Numbered from the stretch's first letter, positions 45,941-56,657 are shown. The stretch is 64,000 bases of DNA from Corynebacterium stercoris (GCF_024160105.1 NZ_JAMFTQ010000001.1:310001-374000), one strand, 5' to 3'. Made by a program: numbers and translations. Notes: generated by a model from the sequence alone, not told the origin.

Positions 45941-48340
45941 ATGAAGACGAACCTCACACGCGCCGACGCACAGGCGCGCAAGCAGCTGATCGATAACGTC
46001 CACTACGACATTCACGTCGACGTCAACGGCCGCGAGCAGTTCACGTCGCACACCGTGGTCACCTTCGATTCCAAGGCAGGCGAGACCTTCTTCGACCTGG
46101 TGGCGGACGAGTTCTCGGCCACCCTCGACGGCCAGCCGACCGACGGCCGCACCCTCCCGCTCACCGAGGGCCGCCACGAACTGGTGGTGGACGCCACCAT
46201 CACCTACAACCGCACTGGTGAGGGCCTGCACAAGTTCACCGACCCCAAGGACGGCAAGGACTACCTGTACACCCAGTTCGAGCCGGCAATGGCGATGAAG
46301 GTGTTCGGCTGCTTCGACCAGCCGGATCTGAAGGCCACCTACAGCGTGCACGTCACCGCGCCGGAGTCCTACACCGTGGTGCTCAACGAAGCGGCTGTCC
46401 GCGAGGGCAACACCTGGTCCACCGAGATCACGTATCCGCTGTCTACCTACCTCATTGCGATTGTGTCCGGCGAGTACGAGCACGTCACCGACACGTACGT
46501 GGATGAGCAGGACGGCCGCGAGATCCAGCTGGGCCTCTACGCCCGCGCCTCCCTCATCGAGCACATGGATGCGCAGCGCCTGTTCCAGCAGACGAAGGAC
46601 GGCTTCGACTTCTACCACGCCAACTTCGGCCGCTCCTACCCCTTCGGCGACAAGTACGACCAGATCTTCTGCCCCGAGTACAACATGGGTGCCATGGAGC
46701 ACGTCGGCGCGGTGACCTACCGCGACGAGTACATCTTCACCTCCGAGCCGACGCCGCACCGCGTCGAGCGCCGCAACGACACGATCCTCCACGAGATGGC
46801 GCACATGTGGTTCGGTGACCTGGTGACCATGCAGTGGTGGGATGATCTGTGGCTCAACGAGTCCTTCGCCACCTGGTCCGCCGCCACTGCGCAGACGGGC
46901 ATCGGCGAGTACCCGGATGCGTGGGTGACCTTCGCCGCAATTGAGAAGGCGTGGGCCTACAGCCAGGACCAGCTGCCGTCCACCCACCCGATCGCCGCGG
47001 ACGCGCCGGACATTGAGACCGCGGAGCAGAACTTCGACGGCATCACTTACGCCAAGGGCGCCAGCGTGCTCAAGCAGCTGCAGGCCTACGTGGGCTACGA
47101 CGAGTTCTTCGCCGGCGTGCGCAAGCACTTCGACAACCACGCCTACGGCAATGCGACGTTCGACGACCTCCTCGGTGCGCTCGAAGAGGCCTCCGGCCGC
47201 GACCTCTCCGACTGGGCCGACCAGTGGCTGCGCACCACCGGCGTCTCCCGCCTGTACCCGGAGGTCACCGACACCAGCTTCACCGTGGTCCAAGAGGCGG
47301 ACACCATTCGCACGCACCGCGTGGGCGTGGGGCTGTACTCGCTTATCGACGGTCGTGTGCAGCGCACCCACGCAGTGCGCGTCGACATCGAGGGCGAGCG
47401 CACCGAGATCCCGGAGCTGGCCGGCATCGAGCACGACCTTGCGCTGGTCAACGACGAGGACCTCACCTACTGCAAGATGGGCCTGACTCCCGAGCACCAG
47501 GAATTCGTGCTCGAGCACCTGGGCGAGATCGAGGACCCGCTCGCGCGCACCGTGTGCTGGTCCGCCATGTGGGAAGCCACCCGCGACGGCCTGCTGCCGG
47601 CCCGCAAGTTCGTGCAGCTCGTAGCGCGGTTCGCGCCGTACGAGACCCACCCGAGCGTGCAGGAGCGCGTGCTGCACCAGGCAATCCAGGCCGTCAAGCA
47701 CTTCGTGGACCCGGCGTGGCAGGGCGAGGGCTTCGATCTGCTCAACGAGGCCTACCGCGGCGCGGAGCCGGCATCGATCTTCGACCGCGCCCTGGCCCGC
47801 GTGACCCCGAACGAGGAAACCGTGGCCTACCTCAAGAAGCTGCTGGAAACCGCGCCGGCGTCCAACCAGGAGGTGCGCTGGCTCGCGCTGACCAGCCTCA
47901 TCGCCGCCGGTGAGCTGCCGCTTGCAGCGGCAGACGAGGAGCAGGACGATTCCAACGAGGGCGCTATCTCGCGCCTCCGCGCCCGGGCGACCGTGGATAA
48001 GCGCTGGGCGTGGGACAAGCTGGTGAACGAGGACCTCACCAACCTTGAGGCGCGCTACCTCATGGACGGCCTGTCCTTCAACCACACCGGGCTGGAAGGC
48101 CTGTCCGACGAATACTTCCGCGTCGCGCCGGGCCTGTGGGACCGCCTGACCAACGAGATGGCGCAGCGCACCCTCGAGGGCATGTACCCGCTGTGGGATG
48201 TGTCCGAAGCAGGCGTCGATAAGGCGAACGCCCTGCTGAACGACGAATCGGTGCCGGCCGGCCTGCGCCGCATCCTGGCCGAGGGCCAGGACCGTGTCGC
48301 CATGGCTGTGCGCAACCGCCAGGTCGACGCGGCGAGCTAG
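45941..48340 (+). CDS. pepN: Aminopeptidase N (M1 family)
   Basis: Zinc aminopeptidase for cytoplasmic peptide turnover. Zinc site HEMAH followed 18 residues on by the Glu of LNESFATW; catalytic Tyr region later. The exopeptidase motif reads GAMEH (residues near 250) instead of the usual GAMEN. The N-terminal beta-domain starts MKTNLTRADAQARKQLID, and the C-terminal helical ERAP-like domain fills about 530-799. At 799 residues it is full length. TATGTT 7 nt upstream of ATG 45941 indicates a leaderless mRNA. metB converges at 3 nt. Confidence 0.96.
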   Translation: MKTNLTRADAQARKQLIDNVHYDIHVDVNGREQFTSHTVVTFDSKAGETFFDLVADEFSATLDGQPTDGRTLPLTEGRHELVVDATITYNRTGEGLHKFTDPKDGKDYLYTQFEPAMAMKVFGCFDQPDLKATYSVHVTAPESYTVVLNEAAVREGNTWSTEITYPLSTYLIAIVSGEYEHVTDTYVDEQDGREIQLGLYARASLIEHMDAQRLFQQTKDGFDFYHANFGRSYPFGDKYDQIFCPEYNMGAMEHVGAVTYRDEYIFTSEPTPHRVERRNDTILHEMAHMWFGDLVTMQWWDDLWLNESFATWSAATAQTGIGEYPDAWVTFAAIEKAWAYSQDQLPSTHPIAADAPDIETAEQNFDGITYAKGASVLKQLQAYVGYDEFFAGVRKHFDNHAYGNATFDDLLGALEEASGRDLSDWADQWLRTTGVSRLYPEVTDTSFTVVQEADTIRTHRVGVGLYSLIDGRVQRTHAVRVDIEGERTEIPELAGIEHDLALVNDEDLTYCKMGLTPEHQEFVLEHLGEIEDPLARTVCWSAMWEATRDGLLPARKFVQLVARFAPYETHPSVQERVLHQAIQAVKHFVDPAWQGEGFDLLNEAYRGAEPASIFDRALARVTPNEETVAYLKKLLETAPASNQEVRWLALTSLIAAGELPLAAADEEQDDSNEGAISRLRARATVDKRWAWDKLVNEDLTNLEARYLMDGLSFNHTGLEGLSDEYFRVAPGLWDRLTNEMAQRTLEGMYPLWDVSEAGVDKANALLNDESVPAGLRRILAEGQDRVAMAVRNRQVDAAS

Positions 48341-48343
48341 GGC

Positions 48344-49495
48344 TTAGAGCCGCGCGAGCGCCTGCTCGAGGTCGGCGATGAGGTCCGCCTCGTCCTCGAT
48401 GCCGACCGAAATGCGCACCAGCTCGCGCGGCACCTCCAGGGCTGAGCCGACCACGGCGAGGTGCGTCATGGTGGCGGGGTGCTCGATGAGGCTCTCGACG
48501 CCGCCGAGGGATTCCGCCAGGCAGAACAGCTTGGTGTTCATGCACAGCGCCTTTGCCTGCTCCTCCGTCTGCATGAGCACCGAGACCATGCCGCCGAAGC
48601 GGCGCATTTGCTTCTTGGCGATGTCGTGCCCGGGGTGCGTCGGCAAGCCCGGGTAGCACACGCGGGCCACGGCATCCTGGCCGGAGAGGAACTCGGCGAC
48701 TGCCTCCGCGTTGTCGCAGTGGCGCTCCATGCGCACCGGCAGCGTCTTCAGGCCGCGGGCGGTGAAGTAGGCGTCGAACGGCGACGGCACAGCGCCCACC
48801 CAGCCGAAGAAGAAGCGCAGGTGCTCCTCGAACTCCGGGTCGTTGCCGCACACGACGCCGCCGATGACGTCGGAATGGCCGCCGATGTACTTCGTGGTGG
48901 AGTGCAGCACCACGTCGGCCCCGAGGGTGAACGGCTGCTGCAGGTAGGGGGACGCGAACGTGTTGTCCACCACCAGGGTCGCCCCGCCCTTGATAGCGGC
49001 GATCGCGGCCACGTCGACGATGTCCAGCAACGGGTTCGTCGGCGTTTCCACCCAGATCACCTTGGTGTTCGGCTGCACCGCGGCCGCGACTTCCTGCGGA
49101 TCCGTCATGTTCACCACAGTGTTTTCCACACCCCACTGGGTGAAGATCTGCTGGATCAGGCGGTAGGTGCCGCCGTAGGCGTCGGAGCTGATCACGATGT
49201 GATCGCCCGGCTTGAGCAGAATGCGCAACACCGTGTCCACGGCCGCCATGCCGGAGGAGAACGCCACCGCGTACTCCGAGCCCTCGAGACCGGCTACCGT
49301 CTTCTCCAGCGCGGTGATGGTCGGGTTGCCTACTCGGGTGTACTCGTAGCCGCCACGCAGCTTCGCCAAACCATCTTGGGCGAAGGTGGTGGACGCGTAG
49401 ATCGGCGTATTAATCGGCCCGTAGAGGCTGTCCGGCTCGTAGCCTGCGTGGATGGCGTTCGTGGAGGGCCCGGAGGCCGTGGCACCGTTGGTCAA
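48344..49495 (-). CDS. metB: Cystathionine gamma-synthase
   Basis: PLP enzyme of methionine synthesis: O-acetyl- or O-succinylhomoserine plus cysteine gives cystathionine. The PLP Lys lies in LHSTTKYIGGHSD (near residue 200), with YEYTRVGNPT, SSGMAAV and VETPTNP typical of the MetB/MetC family. At 383 residues it matches the actinobacterial MetB. The start is TTG 49495 with AAAGG eight bases before it. A candidate McbR box lies 50 nt upstream. Cystathionine gamma-lyase or O-acetylhomoserine sulfhydrylase are close relatives that cannot be fully excluded. Confidence 0.9.
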   Translation of the reverse strand: MTNGATASGPSTNAIHAGYEPDSLYGPINTPIYASTTFAQDGLAKLRGGYEYTRVGNPTITALEKTVAGLEGSEYAVAFSSGMAAVDTVLRILLKPGDHIVISSDAYGGTYRLIQQIFTQWGVENTVVNMTDPQEVAAAVQPNTKVIWVETPTNPLLDIVDVAAIAAIKGGATLVVDNTFASPYLQQPFTLGADVVLHSTTKYIGGHSDVIGGVVCGNDPEFEEHLRFFFGWVGAVPSPFDAYFTARGLKTLPVRMERHCDNAEAVAEFLSGQDAVARVCYPGLPTHPGHDIAKKQMRRFGGMVSVLMQTEEQAKALCMNTKLFCLAESLGGVESLIEHPATMTHLAVVGSALEVPRELVRISVGIEDEADLIADLEQALARL

Positions 49496-49544
49496 CGTTG
49501 TCGCCTTTCGTCATCTGCTGCGTTCACGTCTGTTGAGGCAACAG

Positions 49545-49560
49545 TAGACCAAGCTGTCCA
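49545..49560. promoter_or_regulatory. Candidate McbR operator upstream of metB
   Basis: TAGAC CAAGCT GTCCA matches the known C. glutamicum McbR consensus TAGAC-N6-GTCTA at nine of ten positions. It lies 50 nt before the metB start; McbR represses sulfur-amino-acid genes including metB. Confidence 0.6.
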
Positions 49561-49625
49561 TTCGCGGGCATCCTCGCCGATTTATATGCGCCGGGCGCTG
49601 CTCGGCCGCCGAGTGGGGCGCAGCG

Positions 49626-49631
49626 TAGACT
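49626..49631 (+). promoter_or_regulatory. -10-like hexamer TAGACT before mechanosensitive channel gene
   Basis: TAGACT, 8 nt, ATG 49640; no ribosome-binding site in between. Confidence 0.5.
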
Positions 49632-49639
49632 CTGCAGCG

Positions 49640-50626
49640 ATGTTTACCCCACAGCTGACTCCCCTGGCCGCCGCCGGCGCCGATGCGATCAACGACATCG
49701 AAGATTGGATCAAGGACCCGCAGACCCGCGACATTTTCGTCGAGCGTCCCCTGTGGATCCTGCTGATCCTGATCATCGCGATCGTGCTCCAGATGGTGCT
49801 CAACCGCATCATCAACCGTGCCGCCAAGCGGTCGATCGCCAACCCGGGCGGCACCATCGCGCTGCGCCGCGGGGACGATGAGGACGGCGACAGCCCGCAG
49901 GCGCGTGCCCAGGAGCAGCGCCGGCAGGCTCGCATCAGGACGCTGGCTAACGTGGGGCGCTCCGCGGTCGCGATTGTGATCTGGGTGTGGGCCGCCATGG
50001 CGATCCTGGACCAGCTCGGCGTGAACGTCGCACCGCTGGTCGCGTCTGCCGGTGTCGTCGGCGTGGCCGTCGGCTTCGGCGCGCAGTCGCTGGTAAAGGA
50101 CTTCCTTTCCGGCATGTTCATGCTGATTGAGAACCAGTACGGCGTCGGCGACGCGGTGCAGATCGGCGACATCTCCGGCACCGTCGAGCATATGACGATG
50201 CGCATCACCACGGTGCGCGACATCGACGGCACGCTCTGGTACATCCGCAACGGCGACATCGAGCAGGTGGGCAACCAGTCCGACGTGTACTCCGTTGCCC
50301 GCCTCGAAGTACCGATTTCCCTGCTCAGCGACCCGTCCGACGCCGCGCAGGTCATCGAGCGGGCGTGCTCAGCCGCGGTGCGCGACGAGAAGATCGCCGC
50401 CTCCGTCATCGGCCAGCCGGAGGTGCTCGGCGTGTCCAGCTTCACCCCGGACCACCTCACCTACCGCGTCAGCGTGAAGACCATGCCCGGCGCGCAGTGG
50501 GCCGTGAGCCGCCACCTCTACGAGGAGGTCCTCGAGGCGCTGCAGGCCGCCGGCGTGATTCTGCCGGGCCTGGAGCCGCGCAAAATCATCAACGTCGAGC
50601 CGACCGAGGAGGCACACCGTGACTAG
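49640..50626 (+). CDS. MscS-type mechanosensitive ion channel
   Basis: The 328-residue membrane channel opens when turgor rises. Three helices are seen: IFVERPLWILLILIIAIVL, then SAVAIVIWVWAAMAILDQL, then the pore helix VAPLVASAGVVGVAVGFGAQSLVKDFLSG, the family signature. The beta domain (VGDAVQIGDISGTVEHMTMR) and an alpha-beta tail follow. An 85-residue charged loop between helices 1 and 2 (RRGDDEDGDSPQARAQEQ) is unusually acidic. The leaderless start is at ATG 49640. glbO overlaps the end by 8 nt. Confidence 0.92.
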   Translation: MFTPQLTPLAAAGADAINDIEDWIKDPQTRDIFVERPLWILLILIIAIVLQMVLNRIINRAAKRSIANPGGTIALRRGDDEDGDSPQARAQEQRRQARIRTLANVGRSAVAIVIWVWAAMAILDQLGVNVAPLVASAGVVGVAVGFGAQSLVKDFLSGMFMLIENQYGVGDAVQIGDISGTVEHMTMRITTVRDIDGTLWYIRNGDIEQVGNQSDVYSVARLEVPISLLSDPSDAAQVIERACSAAVRDEKIAASVIGQPEVLGVSSFTPDHLTYRVSVKTMPGAQWAVSRHLYEEVLEALQAAGVILPGLEPRKIINVEPTEEAHRD

Positions 50627-51026
50627 CCCGCAGGAGCAGACGCTTTTCGACGCCGTCGGAGGCGACGAATTCTTCCGAAAACTGGTCAGGGGTTTCTACG
50701 ACCAGGTCAAACAGGACGATCTGATCGGCCCGATGTACCCGGACGATGACTGGGAGGGTGCGGAGGACCGCCTGCGGTGGTTCCTGGAGCAGTACTGGGG
50801 TGGGCCGCGCACCTACCAGGCCGAGCGCGGCAACCCGATGCTGCGCCGTCGCCACTTACCCTTCCCCATCGGCGAGCCGGAGGCAGACCGCTGGCTGGAA
50901 CTCATGGGTCGCTCGCTGGAGCAGTTCGACGACGAGGACCTCGCGCCGCTGTACCGCGCGCAGCTGTGGAACCACATGCAGCGCGTGGCATACATGATGA
51001 TCAACCAGGGCCCGCGCGCCTATTAA
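50619..51026 (+). CDS. glbO: Truncated haemoglobin O (group II)
   Basis: A 135-residue 2-on-2 globin that binds oxygen or scavenges NO. FFRKLVRGFYDQVKQDDLIGPMYP is the family start, the proximal His lies in RRRHLPFPIG, and the Trp of the G helix (DRWLELM) is the group II mark. The GTG at 50619 overlaps the channel stop, so it is coupled to mscS. In mycobacteria glbO (Rv2470) lies near pepN as here. Its stop abuts the stop of the convergent unknown gene. Confidence 0.95.
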   Translation: MTSPQEQTLFDAVGGDEFFRKLVRGFYDQVKQDDLIGPMYPDDDWEGAEDRLRWFLEQYWGGPRTYQAERGNPMLRRRHLPFPIGEPEADRWLELMGRSLEQFDDEDLAPLYRAQLWNHMQRVAYMMINQGPRAY

Positions 51027-51653
51027 CTAGACCAAAAGCCCGAGTCCCGCGTTGCGGTAGACGCTGCCGAAGGGCGCGTCGAGGCGCACCCAGCGCCCCG
51101 CGGTGGACACCCGCAGGTGGCGTGGGATGTGCTCCGGGGCCTCGAACCCGGGGATGAGCCCGAGCGCGGTGCACGTGAAGATCATCCGCATCGGGATCTT
51201 CACGGGGTCCGCGGAATCGGCATCGGCGGTGAGCACGATGCCGTCGAGCAACGATTTCGGGGGACCTGCGGGACCGGAGAATTGCCTGGCAAGGGCTCTG
51301 CCTTCGTCCGCAAGCGAGCGCGCGGCGGCCACCGGCACGGTGTCGCGCGCGGTGAAACCCTGGGCTGGGGGCAGGGCACCCGGCCAGGAGGCGTCGCGGG
51401 CCGGGCCGATGTCGCGCGTGCCCGCTTGCAGTGCTGCGAGGAGTTCGGCGGCGGAGACCGCGGCACCGTCGCGGGAGGCGCGCCCTGCCACCCGGCGCGC
51501 GGCGATGCAGTCGAAGGGGGTGGTGACGAAGACGTCCACGCCCCCGCCCGCGACCTGCTGGAAGCGCGCGGCGGCGAGCTGATCCAGCCCCACCGCGCGG
51601 CCCACCAGCGCCTGCAGTCCCCTACTTCCCTCGGTGACCTCGAGCCACTCCAT
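51027..51653 (-). CDS. Conserved actinobacterial protein of unknown function
   Basis: A 208-residue soluble protein that starts MEWLEVTEGSRGLQALVGR and is Ala/Arg-rich in the first half (ARFQQVAGGGVDVFVTTPFD). The second half has PVKIPMRMIFTCTALGLIPGF and ends with RNAGLGLLV. No membrane segment, signal peptide or catalytic motif is clear, and I do not recognise the family. It follows the thioesterase gene by 11 nt, so it is the second gene of that pair. Codon use is like its neighbours. Confidence 0.7.
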   Translation of the reverse strand: MEWLEVTEGSRGLQALVGRAVGLDQLAAARFQQVAGGGVDVFVTTPFDCIAARRVAGRASRDGAAVSAAELLAALQAGTRDIGPARDASWPGALPPAQGFTARDTVPVAAARSLADEGRALARQFSGPAGPPKSLLDGIVLTADADSADPVKIPMRMIFTCTALGLIPGFEAPEHIPRHLRVSTAGRWVRLDAPFGSVYRNAGLGLLV

Positions 51654-51664
51654 GTCGCTGATGG

Positions 51665-52096
51665 CTACTGCTCGTTGCTCGCCGCGACGCGGGTGAGGAT
51701 GCCGATCTCTTTTTGGGTGATCTGGCGCGGGGTGGTTGTGACGGTATCCACCGTCACCTGCACGCACTCGATAGAGCAGCAGATGCGCCCCTGCTCATCC
51801 TTCACGTCCTGGTGGGTGGTGAAGGAGGTGTTGCCCACGCGCGCCACGTGCGTCTCCACCGTGACCACCGCCGTGTTCGGCAGCAGCGGGCGGACGTAAT
51901 CCGCCTCGATGCGGCGCACGAACACGGTGAAATCGTTGCCGTCGCCGTAGAAGAACTCGCGGGCGAACGCGATGCGGGCCTCCTGGGCTATCTCGATGTA
52001 GGCGGCGTTGGTGACGTGCCCGTTGCGGTCGAAATCGCCCCAGCGCAGCGGCACCTGGTGGATGTGGATGTTCTCGGCGGCACCGGCGTCAGCCAT
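51665..52096 (-). CDS. Acyl-CoA thioesterase, hotdog fold
   Basis: The 143-residue 4HBT-type thioesterase has the catalytic segment LRWGDFDRNGHVTNAAYIEI (Asp near residue 22), then EARIAFAREFF and VETHVARVGNTSFTT. Enzymes of this group cleave short or medium acyl-CoAs. A GAAGGGG ribosome-binding site lies before ATG 52096. It follows ettA by 46 nt on the same strand; the ettA neighbour in mycobacteria (Rv2475c region) is also a thioesterase, so the link is old. Confidence 0.87.
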   Translation of the reverse strand: MADAGAAENIHIHQVPLRWGDFDRNGHVTNAAYIEIAQEARIAFAREFFYGDGNDFTVFVRRIEADYVRPLLPNTAVVTVETHVARVGNTSFTTHQDVKDEQGRICCSIECVQVTVDTVTTTPRQITQKEIGILTRVAASNEQ

Positions 52097-52142
52097 GGCA
52101 AAACCCCTTCATTTGAAAGCTGTACTGACTCGCTCGTTAAGC

Positions 52143-53813
<1,671 letters not shown>

Positions 53814-53876
53814 GTGAAATCCCCTTTTGGAAAGTGGTGGAACAGTTTTCCCAAAGGGTACATCACGCCCCTTGCA

Positions 53877-53902
53877 CCGGCTGCGGCGCGATTCGCAGCC
53901 GG
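53877..53902 (-). terminator. Perfect hairpin after the SSB gene, no T-run
   Basis: CCGGCTGCG (53877-53885) and CGCAGCCGG (53894-53902) with an 8-nt loop, ten bases past the SSB stop. There is no T-run; of the same U-less type as the one behind tig. Confidence 0.6.
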
Positions 53903-53911
53903 GAGCGCGGG

Positions 53912-54499
53912 CTAGAACGGCACTGAAGCGTTCGCTTCCTCACCCCCGTCCCCCTGCGTCGCGTCGTCCGCGAACGACGGCGCACCCGCCATCAGCGGCT
54001 CGCGCTCCTCTTCCTCGCGGCGCTGCGCCTCGAAGTCGAAGGTGGCGGCGTCGTGCGCCTGCATCTCCTCCGAGCCGGGCAGCGTGTGCGTCATCGTCTC
54101 CGTCTTCACACTGTTGACCTGGAAGTTCGACAGGTTGAAGGCCACCTGGGAAGCGATGATCACAATCTTGGAGCGCATCGCCGTGGTCTCCTTGCCCTCC
54201 TTGTCGTAGATGGTTTCCTGCCACGATTCCGTCACCAGCTTGCCGGTGACGGTCACGGGGTGGCCGCGGCGAAGCGACATGCGGCAGTTGTTCGCCAGCT
54301 TCCCCCAGCACTTCACGTCGATGTACAGGTGGTCGGTGTCATCCCAGACTTGGTCGCCGTTGGGGGCTTTCCTCTCCGTCTTGAAGCGCCGCGACGCGGC
54401 CAGGCGGAAGCGTGCTAGCTGGGTTTCGGACGGCGGGTAGGTGTTGAAGCTCGGGTCTTCGGTCAGGTTGCCCTGGATGGTCACGTAGGTAGCGCCCAT
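53912..54499 (-). CDS. Single-stranded DNA-binding protein paralogue (Rv2478c-like)
   Basis: An OB-fold SSB domain in residues 1-120 (TYVTIQGNLTEDPSFNTYP, then HLYIDVKCWGKLANNCRMSL and GHPVTVTGKLVTESW). The C-terminal half is acidic and ends ANASVPF, so it keeps the final Pro-Phe but not the usual DDDIPF. The main ssb is expected next to rpsF elsewhere; this is the second, non-essential-type SSB found beside ettA in mycobacteria (Rv2478c). ATG 54499. A hairpin follows, and a DnaA-box-like repeat lies upstream. Confidence 0.88.
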   Translation of the reverse strand: MGATYVTIQGNLTEDPSFNTYPPSETQLARFRLAASRRFKTERKAPNGDQVWDDTDHLYIDVKCWGKLANNCRMSLRRGHPVTVTGKLVTESWQETIYDKEGKETTAMRSKIVIIASQVAFNLSNFQVNSVKTETMTHTLPGSEEMQAHDAATFDFEAQRREEEEREPLMAGAPSFADDATQGDGGEEANASVPF

Positions 54500-54624
54500 G
54501 GTTCAAAAATCCTTTTCGGTTGGGTGTGTGCATGTGCGGTGCAATCGAACGTCGTCATGCGTGTGCTCGATGCACCTGCAGAGTCGCACGGAACCGAAAC
54601 GCTTGAAAGGGCGCGGGCCGACAG

Positions 54625-54654
54625 CCTGTGGATAGCGATTTTTCTATCCACAGG
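54625..54654. repeat. Second inverted repeat with DnaA-box-like arms
   Basis: CCTGTGGATAG (54625-54635) and CTATCCACAGG (54644-54654) around an 8-nt AT-rich loop. CTATCCACA differs from the perfect DnaA box by one base. It shares TATCCACAGGTT with the repeat at 9407-9455 and has the same setting: downstream of one leftward gene and upstream of the next (SSB). Confidence 0.75.
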
Positions 54655-54671
54655 TTATTGAAAACGTGCAG

Positions 54672-56657
54672 CTAGTGGCGGGTGTAGGAGGAGAGCATCT
54701 CGTTGTAGCGTCGCCACTCCTCGTCGTCGTTCTCCTCCGCGATGCGGTCGGTTTCGCGGGACTCGGCACGGTCCTCGGCGAGCCACTGCCAGAACAGCAC
54801 GCCGAAGACGATGACCAGCGGGAAGGAGCCGGACGCCCACGCGATGCCGCCGCCGACCTTCTGATCGGCCAGCAGGTCTGGGTTCCACGGCAGGGCGAGG
54901 GTGGTGTAGAAATCCTCCGCCATCACGATGTTGAGCTGCATGAGGTAGACACCCATGAACAGGTGGATCGGCATGGAGATCCACAGCCACGCCAGGCGGA
55001 CCTTGGCTGACGAGCGTCCCGGGATTTCGTCCGGGCCGATGAGCTCCCAGAAGTAGAAGTAGCCGGACGCCATGAAGACGCCGTTCATGATGACGTGGCC
55101 GGCGTGCTCCGAAATCAACAGCTCGTAGAGCGGGATGAACATGTACATGACGTAGAAGAACACCAGGAACTGCACGAGGCTGACCGGCGGATACGTGACA
55201 ATCCGCACGAAGCTGGAGTGCTGGAAGCTCTCCGCCCACATCCGCGGGTTGAACTCGCCCGCCGGGTACGCCTCGCGCACCAGCGTCAGCGGCGCGCCAA
55301 GCACGAGCGCCACCGGCACACCCATGGACAGAATCATGTGCACCGTCATGTGCGCCGAGTAGGACGCGGGCATGTGCATGCCAATGCCCGAACTGAGCGT
55401 GACGACGATCGTGGCGCAGCCAATCAGCCACCACACCGTGCGCGAGGTTTTCCAGCCCTCGACGCGGCGCGTGAGATGCAGGTAGTAGCCCGCCATGAGC
55501 AGCGCCATCACGCTGTAGAGCAACTCGAAGCGCCACTCCGTCACCCAGTTCGTCCAGGTGAGCGGCTCGGTGAGGTTGTAACCCATCTGCACCTGCATCT
55601 GGGTGAGGTTGACCTCCCGCGGCGGGGGCGGCGGCGTGCGCCCGAGCGTGGCGGCGAGGCCGGCCACGGCAGCCATGAGGATGACTTCGCCGGCGGCGAG
55701 GCGGGTGAACGCGCGCGGCTGGGTTGCAAGCTTCGGGATGGTGACCTGGCGGTGCCAGTACCCGATGCCGCCGAGCAGCAGCAGTCCGATCACTTTGGCG
55801 ACGAGCACCCACCCGTAGTGGTACTGCGTGAGGTCCTCGAAACGCACGCGCACCGCCGCGTTGACCACGCCGGAAATCAGCATGCCCGCAAACGCGAAGA
55901 GCGCGATGTTGGAGTAACGCCGCGCAGCCTGCCCCATGTGCGGGCCCAGCCGGCGGCCGTGCGCCACCAGCGCCATCAGCCCGCCGACCCACAGGACCAT
56001 GCACAGCAGGTGCCAGATGAAGGAGTTCGTGCCGTAATCGTGGTTGCCGCCGGAGGCGGAGTGGCCGGACAGGCCCAGCGGCATGACGGTCACCACCGCG
56101 CCGCCGAGCAGCGCCACCTGGGGCCACCAGTGCGTGGCGAGCAACCCGCACAGCGCCACCACCGCCGCGAACGCCGCGACAACCAGCCACACCTGCGCGT
56201 CGTTGACCTGGTTCAACGCCGTGGACCAGGCACCGACGGAGAAGAATACGGTGCTCAAGGGTTGGCCGGAGACGTCGGAAAGCACGAGCGGGATCATCGC
56301 CAAGCCGATCACCGCCAGCCCCGCCGAGGCCCAGGCACCGGTGCGCGACGCAACCATGCCGTCCACCGTGAGCGCCGCGCCGTTGAGATCCTCGCCGCGT
56401 GCCGACGGCGGGATCAAGAACGCCGAAAAGAGGAACGAGCCCACCGCGAGCGCCGCGAGCATCCACGCCGCGCCGCGCATCGCGGGAAGGCCGAACGTGG
56501 TGGCGGGGCCCGGATCCGGGATGCCGAGCGCGGCGAGCGACTCGCCGACGAAGCTCTGCGCAACCGCACCGGCGAGCACCGCCGCCACCAGCACCGCCGC
56601 GATGTAGAACGGCCACGACGGACGCGCCGCTGCCTTGGTGCGCACTTCCTCTCCCAT
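54672..56657 (-). CDS. Fused CopD / CtaG-type copper membrane protein
   Basis: A 661-residue polytopic protein with about 16 membrane helices. The N-terminal half, to about residue 310, is CopD-like (copper import), with His/Met-rich helices (GLSGHSASGGNHDYGTNSF). The second half is the CtaG domain of cytochrome caa3 oxidase assembly: MTVHMILSMGVPVALVLGAPL and ELLISEHAGHVIMNGVFM. It delivers copper across the membrane, probably for cytochrome oxidase. The start is ATG 56657 with GGTGAGG four bases upstream; a GTG at 56666 is inside that site. The fused form is typical of actinobacteria. Confidence 0.93.
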   Translation of the reverse strand: MGEEVRTKAAARPSWPFYIAAVLVAAVLAGAVAQSFVGESLAALGIPDPGPATTFGLPAMRGAAWMLAALAVGSFLFSAFLIPPSARGEDLNGAALTVDGMVASRTGAWASAGLAVIGLAMIPLVLSDVSGQPLSTVFFSVGAWSTALNQVNDAQVWLVVAAFAAVVALCGLLATHWWPQVALLGGAVVTVMPLGLSGHSASGGNHDYGTNSFIWHLLCMVLWVGGLMALVAHGRRLGPHMGQAARRYSNIALFAFAGMLISGVVNAAVRVRFEDLTQYHYGWVLVAKVIGLLLLGGIGYWHRQVTIPKLATQPRAFTRLAAGEVILMAAVAGLAATLGRTPPPPPREVNLTQMQVQMGYNLTEPLTWTNWVTEWRFELLYSVMALLMAGYYLHLTRRVEGWKTSRTVWWLIGCATIVVTLSSGIGMHMPASYSAHMTVHMILSMGVPVALVLGAPLTLVREAYPAGEFNPRMWAESFQHSSFVRIVTYPPVSLVQFLVFFYVMYMFIPLYELLISEHAGHVIMNGVFMASGYFYFWELIGPDEIPGRSSAKVRLAWLWISMPIHLFMGVYLMQLNIVMAEDFYTTLALPWNPDLLADQKVGGGIAWASGSFPLVIVFGVLFWQWLAEDRAESRETDRIAEENDDEEWRRYNEMLSSYTRH

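Noticed and set aside
54539..54575. Imperfect inverted repeat GTGCAATCGA / TCGATGCAC before the SSB gene
   Set aside because: It needs a one-base bulge and a long loop; could be chance, and it does not match the SOS box I know for corynebacteria.
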